Assembly (NCBI RefSeq): GCF_900177715.1
Contig: NZ_FXWG01000003.1
Span: forward strand, 434,001-498,000
DNA: 64,000 nt
Origin: Altererythrobacter xiamenensis
GTDB taxonomy: Bacteria > Pseudomonadota > Alphaproteobacteria > Sphingomonadales > Sphingomonadaceae
Reading direction: 5' to 3'
The notes under the pieces are model-generated. The model searched no databases. It worked only from the letters and a program-made list of their open reading frames with translations, and was not told the origin of the DNA. Both the position numbers and the translations under genes were made by a program. Shown in pieces: positions 1 through 8,390 of this stretch (positions are counted from its first letter, which is position 1; each line of letters begins with the position of its first letter).

Positions 1-156
1 GCCGATGCGGTGGTGAAGGGCCAGACCGCGTCGTCCAGCTACAAACCCGCGGTTCTCGACAATGGCGTTCGCATCATGGTGCCGCCGCATATCGAGAGCG
101 GCACCCGCATCATCGTCGACGTCTACGAACAAAGCTACGTCGGCAAGGCAGGCTGA
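1..156 (+). CDS. efp: Elongation factor P, C-terminal part
   Basis: The window opens inside this gene; 51 codons and a TGA stop remain. The residues match the last (third) OB-fold domain of [12 protein letters not shown], then [14 protein letters not shown], then a terminal [16 protein letters not shown], close to the classic TGE-Y-RA ending. EF-P binds between the P and E sites of the ribosome and relieves stalling at polyproline stretches. The N-terminal domain with the modified lysine or arginine lies outside the window, so the modification type cannot be judged. The next gene starts 24 bases later on the same strand. Confidence 0.93.
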   Translation, partial: ADAVVKGQTASSSYKPAVLDNGVRIMVPPHIESGTRIIVDVYEQSYVGKAG

Positions 157-180
157 TTATTAACCAGGGAGGTTGATTTC

Positions 181-531
181 ATGAGCGGCGAGAAACACCC
201 CAAGCTTGAAAATGTCGATCTCGACACGAGCTATGTTCTGGGCGTCATTTACGACGATGTCTCGCTGACACTCGAAATGGACTTCCACCTGCTCGAAGGG
301 CATCCGCGGTTCGAGCATACCGATGCCGAAGAGGGTTGCTATCGCAAGGGCTTCATCCGCTTCAGCGATATGGAAGACCTCCGGCTCAAGAAGACCAGGG
401 CCGCGGACAGCGCCGACCTCGATCTGAGCGTGATCGAAAGCGCCACGCTCGACGGCGAATATTTTCACATGCTGGGCGGTTGGGGCGAAATCGAGCTCAC
501 CGCCAGCTCGATCCGGATAGCGATCGACTGA
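181..531 (+). CDS. Conserved hypothetical protein, 116 aa
   Basis: I do not recognise a named family. The protein is small, acidic and soluble, has no signal peptide or membrane segment, and alternates strand-like stretches (YVLGVIYDDVSLTLEMDF, GEIELTASSIRIAID). The start ATG is preceded by AGGGAGG at good spacing, and the gene lies between efp and an inositol-monophosphatase gene with short gaps (24 and 16 bases), so co-transcription is likely. The reading frame has the GC-rich third positions of its neighbours. Function unknown. Confidence 0.75.
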   Translation: MSGEKHPKLENVDLDTSYVLGVIYDDVSLTLEMDFHLLEGHPRFEHTDAEEGCYRKGFIRFSDMEDLRLKKTRAADSADLDLSVIESATLDGEYFHMLGGWGEIELTASSIRIAID

Positions 532-547
532 CAGGAATTAACTAGAA

Positions 548-1366
548 ATGTCCATGTATTCCGGCCTCGTCCGCGTTATGGAAAAGGCGGCTCGCAAGGC
601 GGGCGGTCGTTTGCGCCGCGATTTCGGCGAGATCGAACATCTCCAGGTCAGCCGCAAGGGCCCGGCCGACTTCGTTTCCAAGGCGGACATGCGCGCCGAG
701 CGCACGCTTTATGACGAGCTGCTGCATGCGCGGCCCGACTGGGGGTTCGTGCTCGAAGAAGCGGGCATCATCGAAGGCGACCCGACCAAGCCTCGCTGGA
801 TCATCGATCCGCTCGACGGCACCAGCAACTTCCTTCACGGCCTGCCGCATTTCGCGATCTCGATCGCGGTGCAGGAGCCCAAGCTGGACGGTTCAGGCTG
901 GGGCGAGGTCACCGCCGGTGTGGTGTACCAGCCGATCACCGACGAGACCTTCTGGGCGGAGAAATCACGCGGCGCGTGGCTGCAGGATGCGCGACTGAGG
1001 GTATCCGCGCGCTCGAGCCTGTCGGACGCGCTGATCGCGACCGGAATCCCCTTCCAGGGCGCTGGCGATCCCTCCGAATGGATGAAGATCTACGGCGCCA
1101 TTGGCCCGCAAGTCGCCGGGATTCGCCGTTTCGGTGCGGCATCGCTCGACCTCGCATGGGTCGCAGCGGGCCGGTATGACGGTTTCTGGGAGAGCGGCCT
1201 CAGTGATTGGGATACCGCAGCAGGCTGTCTGCTGATCCGTGAGGCTGGCGGCTTCGTCAGCGATTATCGCGGGCGGAGCCAGCCCATCCACGCGAAGCAG
1301 GTGCTCGCCGCAAACGATGCGTTGCACTCGAAATTGCACAAGCTCCTTGCGGGCGCGCTCAAATAA
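548..1366 (+). CDS. suhB: Inositol monophosphatase family protein (SuhB-like)
   Basis: A 272-aa protein of the Mg-dependent IMPase/FIG superfamily, which hydrolyses inositol monophosphate or related sugar phosphates. The central metal motif WIIDPLDGT is at residues 84-92 and the second signature, WDTAAG, at 221-226. The first metal motif, normally GEE, reads LEEAG here (residues 69-73), keeping the glutamates but not the glycine. Length is typical. In many bacteria SuhB also acts in rRNA antitermination, which cannot be judged from sequence. It follows the hypothetical gene by 16 bases and is followed by tRNA-Leu. An alternative start lies two codons downstream. Confidence 0.88.
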   Translation: MSMYSGLVRVMEKAARKAGGRLRRDFGEIEHLQVSRKGPADFVSKADMRAERTLYDELLHARPDWGFVLEEAGIIEGDPTKPRWIIDPLDGTSNFLHGLPHFAISIAVQEPKLDGSGWGEVTAGVVYQPITDETFWAEKSRGAWLQDARLRVSARSSLSDALIATGIPFQGAGDPSEWMKIYGAIGPQVAGIRRFGAASLDLAWVAAGRYDGFWESGLSDWDTAAGCLLIREAGGFVSDYRGRSQPIHAKQVLAANDALHSKLHKLLAGALK

Positions 1367-1438
1367 GGCGCGAGCCTTGGAGCAAACACGGCTTGAAAGG
1401 CGGATGCGGCGACGCTAACAGCCGCGCTCCTACGCAGG

Positions 1439-1523
1439 GCCCCTGTGGCGGAATTGGTAGACGCGCTCGACTCAAAATCGAGTTTCTAACGAAGTGCCGG
1501 TTCGAGTCCGGCCAGGGGTACCA
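1439..1523 (+). tRNA. tRNA-Leu (anticodon CAA)
   Basis: The sequence folds as an 85-base class II tRNA. The acceptor stem GCCCCTG pairs with CAGGGGT (one G-U at the end), the D-arm contains AATTGGTAGA, the anticodon loop CTCAAAA gives CAA between the arms CTCGA and TCGAG, and a long variable arm is followed by the T-loop GTTCGAGTC. The 3' CCA is encoded. It reads UUG leucine codons. Confidence 0.95.
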
Positions 1524-1545
1524 GTCTCGACAATTCGTCTAATCT

Positions 1546-1578
1546 CGCCGGGCACTCTCATCTGCGCGGTGCCGGGCG
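1546..1578 (+). terminator. Possible hairpin downstream of tRNA-Leu
   Basis: CGCCGGGCAC and GTGCCGGGCG can pair over ten positions with one mismatch around a 13-base loop, 22 bases after the tRNA. No T-run follows, so it could be a processing or transcript-protecting hairpin and not an intrinsic terminator. Confidence 0.3.
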
Positions 1579-1651
1579 AACTCGCACTTATGTCATTGCA
1601 AGAAAACCGCTTGTAATTACCGCGCTTGTTTGGGATTCAGCCTGCCATACA

Positions 1652-3451
1652 ATGATCGGGCTCCCTTCATTTCATGCGATAGCGGCGATGGTGGTCACAA
1701 TCGCCATGTTCGTGGCTTTCGTGCGCGGCCGCATGTCGATCGAGATCGTCTCACTCCTGACCATCGCCGTGATCGCGGTGGGCCTCTATTTTTTCCCGCT
1801 CGAAGGAACTCGCCCGATTGACGGGCTTGCATTGGCATTCGGCGGTTTCGGCCATTACGCACTGATCACGATCTGCGCGCTCATGGTGATGGGTCGCGGC
1901 CTTGTAGTGACAGGCGCGCTGGAGCCGGCAGCGCTATTCCTTGAGCGTGTATTCAAGTCGAACCTGCAGCTCGGTCTGCTGGTCTCGCTGCTGATTGCAT
2001 TCTCACTTTCAATGGTGGTCAACAACACGCCAGTTCTGGTGTTGATGATCCCCATCTTCGTTGCGCTGGCGCACCGCGGCGCGCTCCCCGCATCGAAAAC
2101 CCTCATGCCCCTGAATGCGGCGTCGCTGCTCGGCGGGCTGGCGACCACCATCGGCACATCCACCAACATCCTCGTCGTCTCGATCGCGGTCGACCTCGGG
2201 ATGGAGGAGATGGGCGTATTCCATTTTACCCCGATCGTGCTGGGCGCTTCGCTGATCGCGTTGCCCTATCTGTGGCTCGTGATGCCCAAGATGCTGGGGG
2301 ACAACCGCGTCACCGATACGAGCGAGAAGCGGCGCTTTCACACCCGATTGAGGATCGCTTCGGAAAGCTCGCTGACCGGCCAGGAACTGTCGGCTATCCT
2401 GCCGCGCCTGCCCGAGGATATTCGTTTTCACGACGAACCGACCGGGCCGCTCCAGCCGCAGCAGCGGCTGCATATCTCCGGCACGCACTCCGCACTCGAA
2501 GACGCGGTGCGCGTGCTCAAGGGCGAACTCGCGCCAAGCTGGGTGCTCGAACGAATCCGGCGCGAGTCCGACGCCAAGGGGCAGGACATCAACGTCGTCG
2601 AAATGACGGTCACGGCGGATTCGCGCCTCATCAACCGGACGCTGCCGACCTCGGGCATTGCCGACCTGCACGGCGTCGCGGTGCTCGGCATTCACCGTCC
2701 CGAACGTGTGTTGGGGGAAAAGGATCAGTATAGCGAAGGCGGGGATCTGCGGATCGTCGAAGGCGATGTGCTGCTCGTGATGGGCCTCGCCGACGATCTC
2801 GAGCGTTTCTCGCGCAGCGACAGCCTGCTCATGCTCGAAGGGGTGCGTGAACTCCCGCGCAAGTCCAAGGCCGTGCTTTCGGCGGTCATCATGGGCGTTG
2901 CGGTCTTTACCGCCTCGATCGGCATCTTCCCGATTGCCATTTCTGCGCTGGCTGGCGCGATCCTGATGTTCCTGACCGGCTGCGTGAAATTCGACCGTGT
3001 CGGTCGCGCGCTGTCCGGTCAGGTGATCGTGCTGGTGGCGGCGAGTATCGCCATCGGGCGCATCATTCTCGAAAGCGGCGCCGCGGCATGGTTGGGCGAG
3101 GCGTTGTCACTCGGCCTTCAGTATCTTCCGCCCGCAGGGGTCGTCGCTGCAATCATGCTGTTCGTCACCGTGCTGACCAATTTCGCCTCGAACGCGACGG
3201 CCGCAACGGTGGGAACGCCGATTGCCTTTGCCATTGCCAGCCAGCTTGGCCTGCCTGCCGAGCCGCTCGTTCTTGCCGTGTTGTTCGGCTGCAATCTTTG
3301 TTACGCGACGCCGATTGCCTATCAGACGAACATGCTGATCATGGGCGAAGGAAGTTATGACTTCGGTGACTATATCCGCACCGGCGTGCCGCTGGTCGTC
3401 ATCATGGTGACCTCGCTATCGGTGCTTCTGGCGATCTCCTACGGGATGTAG
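1652..3451 (+). CDS. SLC13/DASS-type permease with central TrkA-C domains
   Basis: A 599-aa membrane protein with two hydrophobic halves (about residues 1-215 and 410-599) around a cytosolic segment. The segment resembles tandem TrkA-C/RCK_C domains at about 230-290 and 310-390 (VVEMTVTADSRLINRTL; GDVLLVMG near the end of the second). This is the layout of the divalent-anion:Na+ symporter superfamily members often called SLC13 family permeases. Helical repeats carry MVVNNTPVLVLMIP in the first half and NFASNATAATVGTP in the second, the paired SNT/NNTP-like substrate loops of the family. The substrate (sulfate, dicarboxylate or other anion) cannot be named. TrkA-C domains suggest ligand gating. 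Confidence 0.85.
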   Translation: MIGLPSFHAIAAMVVTIAMFVAFVRGRMSIEIVSLLTIAVIAVGLYFFPLEGTRPIDGLALAFGGFGHYALITICALMVMGRGLVVTGALEPAALFLERVFKSNLQLGLLVSLLIAFSLSMVVNNTPVLVLMIPIFVALAHRGALPASKTLMPLNAASLLGGLATTIGTSTNILVVSIAVDLGMEEMGVFHFTPIVLGASLIALPYLWLVMPKMLGDNRVTDTSEKRRFHTRLRIASESSLTGQELSAILPRLPEDIRFHDEPTGPLQPQQRLHISGTHSALEDAVRVLKGELAPSWVLERIRRESDAKGQDINVVEMTVTADSRLINRTLPTSGIADLHGVAVLGIHRPERVLGEKDQYSEGGDLRIVEGDVLLVMGLADDLERFSRSDSLLMLEGVRELPRKSKAVLSAVIMGVAVFTASIGIFPIAISALAGAILMFLTGCVKFDRVGRALSGQVIVLVAASIAIGRIILESGAAAWLGEALSLGLQYLPPAGVVAAIMLFVTVLTNFASNATAATVGTPIAFAIASQLGLPAEPLVLAVLFGCNLCYATPIAYQTNMLIMGEGSYDFGDYIRTGVPLVVIMVTSLSVLLAISYGM

Positions 3452-3481
3452 GACCGCCGCTTCAAACAAGGGGACAGGACA

Positions 3482-4813
3482 ATGAAACGCAGCGCATTGA
3501 TGGGGGCAGGGCTGATTGCCCTGGCACTGGGGACGCCGGTGCAGGCAAATGATTTGCGCGAGGATCTCGCCGCCGACATGCCCGAATTGATGGAACTCTA
3601 TCGCGATCTCCATGCCAATCCGGAACTGAGCTTCGAAGAGCACAAGACCGCCGCCAAGCTGGCCGAGCGGATGCGCGCCCTGGGCTTCGAAGTGACCGAG
3701 GGTGTCGGCCAGACCGGCGTGGTCTCGGTCATGAAGAACGGCGATGGCCCGGTGGTCATGCTGCGCGCGGACATGGACGGTCTGCCCGTGGTCGAGCAGA
3801 CCGGTCTCCCTTATGCGAGCAAGGTCGTCGCTACCCCTGCCAGCGGTGTGACAACGGGCGTCATGCACGCTTGCGGGCACGACACGCACATGACCGGCTT
3901 CATCGGTGCGGCGCAGTTGCTCGCAGAGCGCAAGGACGAGTGGCAGGGTACGCTGGTGATGATCCTTCAGCCGGCCGAAGAACTGGGCCTGGGCGCGATC
4001 GCGATGATTGAAGACGGCCTTTACGAGCGTTTTCCCAAGCCCGAATACGTCCTCGCCTTCCATGATGCCGCAGCGCCGGCCCCGGCGGGCACCATCGGCT
4101 ATACGCCGGGCTATGCACTCGCCAATGTCGATAGCGTCGATATCACGGTGAAGGGGATCGGAGGGCACGGCGCCTACCCGCACACCACGATCGATCCGGT
4201 CGTGCTCGCCAGCTCGATCGTGATGAAGCTGCAGACGGTTGTGAGCCGCAACACCTCGCCGCTCGATCCGGCAGTGATTACTGTTGGCAGCTTTCACGCG
4301 GGTGCCAAGCACAACATCATCTCGGACGAGGCGAAGCTTCAGCTGACCGTCCGCAGCTATTCGGATGAAAGTCGGAAGTTGTTGCTCGACGGCATTCGGC
4401 GTGTGGCGCGTGGCGAGGCCATAACAGCGGGCCTTCCGGAAGAGCTGCTGCCGGTGGTGACGGTCGAGGAACCTTATACGCCATCGACCTTCAACGATCC
4501 CGATTTCAGCGAAGAGCGCGCGGCAGCCTTTGCCGAGCGGTTTGGAGAGAAGCGGGTCATGCAGTGGCCGGCTGTAATGGGCGGGGAGGACTTCAGCCAG
4601 TTCCGCCGCGCAGATCCGGAAAACGTCAAGTCGATGATCTTCTGGATCAGCGGAACGCCCGATGACATGCTCACTGCACTTGAAGAAGAGGGCAAGCCGC
4701 TGCCCTCGCTTCATTCGCCCTTCTGGGCGCCGGATGCGGAGAAGGTGATCGAGACCGCAGCCGAAGCGCTTGCGAGCGCTGCGCTCGACCTGATGCCCGC
4801 TAGCGGGGGCTGA
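3482..4813 (+). CDS. Exported M20 family amidohydrolase/peptidase
   Basis: A 443-aa metallo-aminoacylase-like hydrolase of the M20D type (hippurate hydrolase, IAA-amino acid hydrolase, carboxypeptidase Ss1 relatives). Residues 1-22 form a signal peptide ending in VQA, so it is exported to the periplasm. Metal and catalytic motifs visible are LRADMDGLPV (94-103), HACGHDTH (129-136) and QPAEE (163-167), with a late histidine in LHSPFWAPD. The start is 30 bases after the permease stop and has GGGGACAGG before it, so the two may be co-transcribed, with the enzyme releasing a substrate that the permease takes up. That pairing is inference. Confidence 0.9.
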   Translation: MKRSALMGAGLIALALGTPVQANDLREDLAADMPELMELYRDLHANPELSFEEHKTAAKLAERMRALGFEVTEGVGQTGVVSVMKNGDGPVVMLRADMDGLPVVEQTGLPYASKVVATPASGVTTGVMHACGHDTHMTGFIGAAQLLAERKDEWQGTLVMILQPAEELGLGAIAMIEDGLYERFPKPEYVLAFHDAAAPAPAGTIGYTPGYALANVDSVDITVKGIGGHGAYPHTTIDPVVLASSIVMKLQTVVSRNTSPLDPAVITVGSFHAGAKHNIISDEAKLQLTVRSYSDESRKLLLDGIRRVARGEAITAGLPEELLPVVTVEEPYTPSTFNDPDFSEERAAAFAERFGEKRVMQWPAVMGGEDFSQFRRADPENVKSMIFWISGTPDDMLTALEEEGKPLPSLHSPFWAPDAEKVIETAAEALASAALDLMPASGG

Positions 4814-4855
4814 ACTCCGAAATCGCAGGCCGGATAGCCTGCGCCCAAAATATTG

Positions 4856-4897
4856 ACGGCCGCCGGAGCATTGGGGGTGCTCCGACGGCCGTTTCTC
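4856..4897. terminator. Hairpin terminator after the M20 gene, possibly bidirectional
   Basis: ACGGCCG-C-CGGAGCA pairs with TGCTCCG-A-CGGCCGT around a 7-base loop, a 15-bp stem with one mismatch. On the plus strand it is followed by TTTCTCC; on the minus strand by CAATATTTTGG. It sits between the convergent M20 gene and the small minus-strand gene behind aceA, so it may serve both. Confidence 0.6.
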
Positions 4898-4955
4898 CTC
4901 CCCAGGAGAATGTTTATCCGCGCTACCGCTGCGCTGCGTGAGCGCGGAAAGCCAG

Positions 4956-5132
4956 TTAGCTATAGGTGCCGAGACGGTGGTGAAGGGCGTTGATCTTCGC
5001 CAGTTCCTCACGGTCCTCGGTCGCTTTTGCGTGGCTCTCGAGAGCGCGGCGCAGCAGCTTGAAATCGGCGGTCGAGAGCAGGGCGCGGGCGCGACCTGGT
5101 TCTCTCGCCGGGGTGGTCTGTTCTTCACTCAT
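4956..5132 (-). CDS. Small conserved-looking protein, 58 aa, downstream of aceA
   Basis: Not recognised. It begins MSEEQTTPAREPGRAR and continues as an amphipathic, charged, probably helical protein (LLSTADFKLLRRALESHAKATEDREELAKINALHHRL). I chose the ATG at 5132 over an upstream in-frame ATG because GAGGAGAG lies five bases before it. It starts 23 bases after the isocitrate lyase stop on the same strand, so it is probably the last gene of the aceA transcript, ending before the terminator at 4856-4897. No membrane segment or cysteine is present. Confidence 0.65.
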   Translation of the reverse strand: MSEEQTTPAREPGRARALLSTADFKLLRRALESHAKATEDREELAKINALHHRLGTYS

Positions 5133-5155
5133 GAATTCTCTCCTCAATCCGGGGC

Positions 5156-6754
5156 TTAGGCAGCTTCGAATTGGTTCATGGTATTGTCCTTGCCGCCAGC
5201 CTTCAATGCGGCTTCACCGGCAAAGTATTCCTTGTGGTCGTCACCGATGTCCGAACCAGCCATGTTCTGGTGCTTCACGCAGGCGATACCCTGGCGGATT
5301 TCCTGGCGCTGGACGTTCTTGACGTAGCCGAGCATCGCCTGTTCGCCGAAGTATTCGCGGGCGAGGTTGTCGGTGCTCAGTGCTGCCGTGTGGTAGGTCG
5401 GCAACGTGATGAGGTGGTGGAAGATACCGGCGCGCTTCGCGGCATCGGCCTGGAAGGTGCGGATCTTCTCGTCGGCTTCGGCAGCCAGTTCGGTGCTGTC
5501 GTAGTCTGCACTCATCAGCTTGTCGCGGTCGAAAGCGGACACATCCTTGCCTGCTTCTGCCCATGCATCATAGACTTGCTGGCGGAAGTTGAGAGTCCAG
5601 TTGAAGCTCGGCGAGTTGTTGTAGACGAGCTTTGCATTGGGCACGACTTCGCGGATGCGATCGACCATGCCGGCAATCTGTTCGACATGCGGCTTCTCGG
5701 TTTCGATCCATAGCAGGTCGGCACCGTTCTGGAGCGAGGTGATGCAGTCGAGCACGACGCGGTCTTCGCCCGTTCCGGCACGGAACTGGTAGAGGTTCGA
5801 AGGCAGGCGCTTGGGCTCAAGCAGTTTGCCGTCGCGGCTGATGAAGACCTGGCCGTTCCTGATGTTGGCCGGATCGACTTCGTTGCAATCGAGAAACGCG
5901 TTGTACTGGTCACCGAGGTCGCCTTCTTCGGTCGAATAGGCGATCTGCTTCGTCAGGCCAGCGCCGAGCGAGTCGGTGCGGGCAACGATGATGCCGTCTT
6001 CAATGCCGAGTTCGAGGAAAGCGTGGCGGCAGGCGCGGATCTTCTGCAGGAAGTCTTCGTGCGGAACGGTAACCTTGCCGTCCTGGTGACCGCACTGCTT
6101 TTCGTCCGAAACCTGGTTTTCGATCTGCAGCGCGCAGGCACCGGCTTCGATCATCTTCTTGGCGAGCAGGTAAGTCGCCTCGGCATTGCCGAAACCTGCG
6201 TCGATGTCGGCGATGATCGGAACGACATGCGTTTCGTAATTGTCGATCGCGTTTTCGAGGCGCTTCGCTTCGACATCGTCGCCGCGCTCACGGGCTGCGT
6301 CGAGGTCGCGGAACATCATGCCGAGCTCGCGGGCGTCAGCCTGCTTGAGGAAGGTGTAGAGCTCCTCGATCAGCGCCGGAACGCTGGTCTTTTCGTGCAT
6401 CGACTGGTCGGGAAGCGGTCCGAACTCGCTGCGCAGGGCGGCGACCATCCACCCGGACAGGTAGAGGTAGCGCTGCTTGGTGCTGCCGAAATGCTTCTTG
6501 ATCGAGATCATCTTCTGCTGCGCGATGAAGCCGTGCCAGGTGCCGAGCGACTGGGTGTAGTTCGCCGGGTCCTTGTCATAGGCGGCCATGTCCTCGCGCA
6601 TGATCTTCGCGGTGTACTTCGCGATGTCGAGACCGGTGCGGAAGCGGTTCTGGATCACCATGCGTGCTGCCGACTCCGGGTCGATAGCTGCCCAGGATGG
6701 GCCGTTCTGTTCGATTGTCTGGCGCATCTGGCCGATTGTTTCGGTGTAGCTCAT
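5156..6754 (-). CDS. aceA: Isocitrate lyase (long form)
   Basis: A 532-aa enzyme that cleaves isocitrate to succinate and glyoxylate, the first step of the glyoxylate bypass used for growth on acetate and fatty acids. IADIDAGFGN (181-190) binds the metal and KQCGH (219-223) is the catalytic-cysteine signature; long-form enzymes carry KQCGHQDGK where the E. coli type has KKCGH. Length fits the roughly 530-residue class. It is transcribed away from the XRE-type regulator at 6931, with a 176-base shared control region holding a perfect palindrome. Malate synthase is not in the window. Confidence 0.95.
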   Translation of the reverse strand: MSYTETIGQMRQTIEQNGPSWAAIDPESAARMVIQNRFRTGLDIAKYTAKIMREDMAAYDKDPANYTQSLGTWHGFIAQQKMISIKKHFGSTKQRYLYLSGWMVAALRSEFGPLPDQSMHEKTSVPALIEELYTFLKQADARELGMMFRDLDAARERGDDVEAKRLENAIDNYETHVVPIIADIDAGFGNAEATYLLAKKMIEAGACALQIENQVSDEKQCGHQDGKVTVPHEDFLQKIRACRHAFLELGIEDGIIVARTDSLGAGLTKQIAYSTEEGDLGDQYNAFLDCNEVDPANIRNGQVFISRDGKLLEPKRLPSNLYQFRAGTGEDRVVLDCITSLQNGADLLWIETEKPHVEQIAGMVDRIREVVPNAKLVYNNSPSFNWTLNFRQQVYDAWAEAGKDVSAFDRDKLMSADYDSTELAAEADEKIRTFQADAAKRAGIFHHLITLPTYHTAALSTDNLAREYFGEQAMLGYVKNVQRQEIRQGIACVKHQNMAGSDIGDDHKEYFAGEAALKAGGKDNTMNQFEAA

Positions 6755-6834
6755 TGAATATCTCCTGATGGGCGGGGAGGTGCCCCTTGCCCATGCACAA
6801 TGCAGAGATCCTTGCGATTCGGATATGAAAGATT

Positions 6835-6845
6835 ACAAACTTTGT
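6835..6845. promoter_or_regulatory. Second, weaker inverted repeat in the aceA/regulator gap
   Basis: ACAAACTTTGT is a perfect 11-base palindrome centred on C, within the longer TTACAAACTTTGTTG. Its outer half TTACAAA resembles the half-site of the 20-bp palindrome 40 bases away. It may be a second operator nearer to aceA. Short AT-rich palindromes arise by chance, so support is modest. Confidence 0.3.
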
Positions 6846-6883
6846 TGTCTGACTGAGGCCGAATTGCCGGATTGAAGTGTAAT

Positions 6884-6903
6884 GTTGTAAATATATTTAC
6901 AAC
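6884..6903. promoter_or_regulatory. Perfect 20-bp palindromic operator candidate between aceA and its divergent regulator
   Basis: GTTGTAAATATATTTACAAC reads identically on both strands, in a 176-base gap between the divergent genes for isocitrate lyase and an XRE-family regulator. It ends 27 bases before the regulator's ATG, a location suited to autoregulation and to control of aceA. Assignment to this regulator is inference from position. Confidence 0.65.
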
Positions 6904-6930
6904 CTCGTTTCGCCTGTGTAGGGCGGTCCA

Positions 6931-8316
6931 ATGGCAGAAAAATCCATCTTCGCCGGACCCGCGCTGCGCCGTTTGCGCAAGCGGGAGGGGCTGACACAGG
7001 CGGCAATGTCCACCGCGCTTGGCATTTCGCCAAGCTATCTCAATCTCATCGAGCGCAACCAGCGCCCGGTCTCCGCCCGTGTGCTGGTGCAGCTTATCGA
7101 GCAGTTCGATTTCGATCCGCGCTCGCTTCGCGAAGACGAGAGCATTGGCGGGGTCGATGGGCTAGCGCGTCGCCTTGCGGACGAGCGCTTTTCCGACCTT
7201 GCCATTGATCGCGACGAGGTGAGCGAGTTCCTCGCCGCGGCACCTCAGGCCGCCACCGCTTTCGCGCGTCTGTACGATCGCGGCGGTCCGGAGGCCGGGC
7301 CCGTCAACGATTCCCTTGCCGCCGCTCGTCGCGAGATCGAACGCTGGCAGGGTCATTTCGCGGACCTCGATCATGCAGCCGAAGCGCTGGCCGACGAGAT
7401 GCGCCTGTCGCGCAGCGAAATCGGCGCCGCGCTGACCGAACGTCTGCGGGAGAAACATCAGCTCTCGGTTCGCATCCTGCCTCTGGAAGTCATGCCGGGC
7501 GCGGTCCGGCGCCTCGACCTCCATGCACGGCAGCTCCAGCTCTCGGAAATGCTCGACCGGTCATCGCGCAACTTCCACATCGCGCTGCAGCTCGCCGAGC
7601 TCGAGCACCGCAAGGCGATCAGCAGTATCGTCGCTGGTGCAAGACTTGCCGATGATGCCGCACGCCAGCTCTTCGAACGTCACCTGATGGCCTATGTCGC
7701 CGCGGCGATGTTGATGCCGTATGGGCGATTTCTGCGCGCTTGCGACCAGACAGGCTATGATTTCACCACATTGTTGCGCCGGTTCGGGGTCAGTTTCGAG
7801 CAGCTCGCGCACCGACTGACCACGCTGCAGCGCGTCGGCCAGCGGGGCCTTCCGTTTTTCATGGCGAGGATCGACCGGGCGGGGCAATTCTCAAAGCGAT
7901 TTTCCGGGGCGAGCAGCGCCACCATTCTCGAAAGCGATGCGAGTTGCCCCTTGTGGGCGGTGCACGAAGCCTTCGAGCGGCGCGGCGAACTTTGCGTACA
8001 GCCCGTGGTGGTGGACGGTGCCGATGCAGGTCCGGACCACTGGCTGACCTTTGCACGCACGGTAGATGCGGCAGGTTCGACCGGCGAAGCGCGCTTCGTG
8101 ATCGTGCTCGGCGTCGAAGCCCGGCTTGCCACCGAAATGCAGGCAGCCAAGGGCATCAGGCTGGAACGGGATGCAGCGCAGGCGATCGGGCTTGGCTGTG
8201 CGCGCTGCCACATCGTGGGATGCCGCCAGCGTTCGCTTCCTCCTCGGGGCGCCCCCTTGCAGATCGACAGTACCGTCCGCGGTCTGACGCCGTTCGAATT
8301 TGGCACAAGTGCCTGA
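6931..8316 (+). CDS. XRE-family regulator of the RamB/short-chain-fatty-acid type (DUF955/DUF2083)
   Basis: A 461-aa protein with an N-terminal helix-turn-helix (about residues 10-60; LTQAAMSTALGISPSYLNLIERNQRPVS), a central DUF955-like region (about 150-300) and a C-terminal DUF2083-like region with cysteines 423, 426 and 431 (CARCHIVGCRQR). The DUF955 part has ELEHR and no HEXXH, so a peptidase activity is unlikely; related regulators also lack it. The family includes RamB and the regulators of acetate and propionate metabolism. Divergence from aceA supports a role in controlling the glyoxylate bypass, probably with a CoA ester or related effector, which is inference. Confidence 0.85.
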   Translation: MAEKSIFAGPALRRLRKREGLTQAAMSTALGISPSYLNLIERNQRPVSARVLVQLIEQFDFDPRSLREDESIGGVDGLARRLADERFSDLAIDRDEVSEFLAAAPQAATAFARLYDRGGPEAGPVNDSLAAARREIERWQGHFADLDHAAEALADEMRLSRSEIGAALTERLREKHQLSVRILPLEVMPGAVRRLDLHARQLQLSEMLDRSSRNFHIALQLAELEHRKAISSIVAGARLADDAARQLFERHLMAYVAAAMLMPYGRFLRACDQTGYDFTTLLRRFGVSFEQLAHRLTTLQRVGQRGLPFFMARIDRAGQFSKRFSGASSATILESDASCPLWAVHEAFERRGELCVQPVVVDGADAGPDHWLTFARTVDAAGSTGEARFVIVLGVEARLATEMQAAKGIRLERDAAQAIGLGCARCHIVGCRQRSLPPRGAPLQIDSTVRGLTPFEFGTSA

Positions 8317-8335
8317 AAAACCGAACGCTGAGCGG

Positions 8336-8360
8336 GGAACCGCTGACGAGCTTCCCCGTT
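8336..8360 (+). promoter_or_regulatory. EcfG (general stress response) promoter
   Basis: GGAAC at 8336-8340 and CGTT at 8357-8360 are separated by exactly 16 bases, matching the alphaproteobacterial EcfG consensus GGAAC-N16/17-CGTT. It lies about 30 bases upstream of the ATG of the small membrane protein at 8391, leaving room for a short leader with a ribosome site. Confidence 0.7.
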
Positions 8361-8390
8361 TTCAGGCGACACTTCGGGGAGTTTTGAACA

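Noticed and set aside
7613..7628. Zn-peptidase motif in the XRE/DUF955 regulator
   Set aside because: The site reads ELEHR with no HEXXH, in line with non-proteolytic members of this regulator group.
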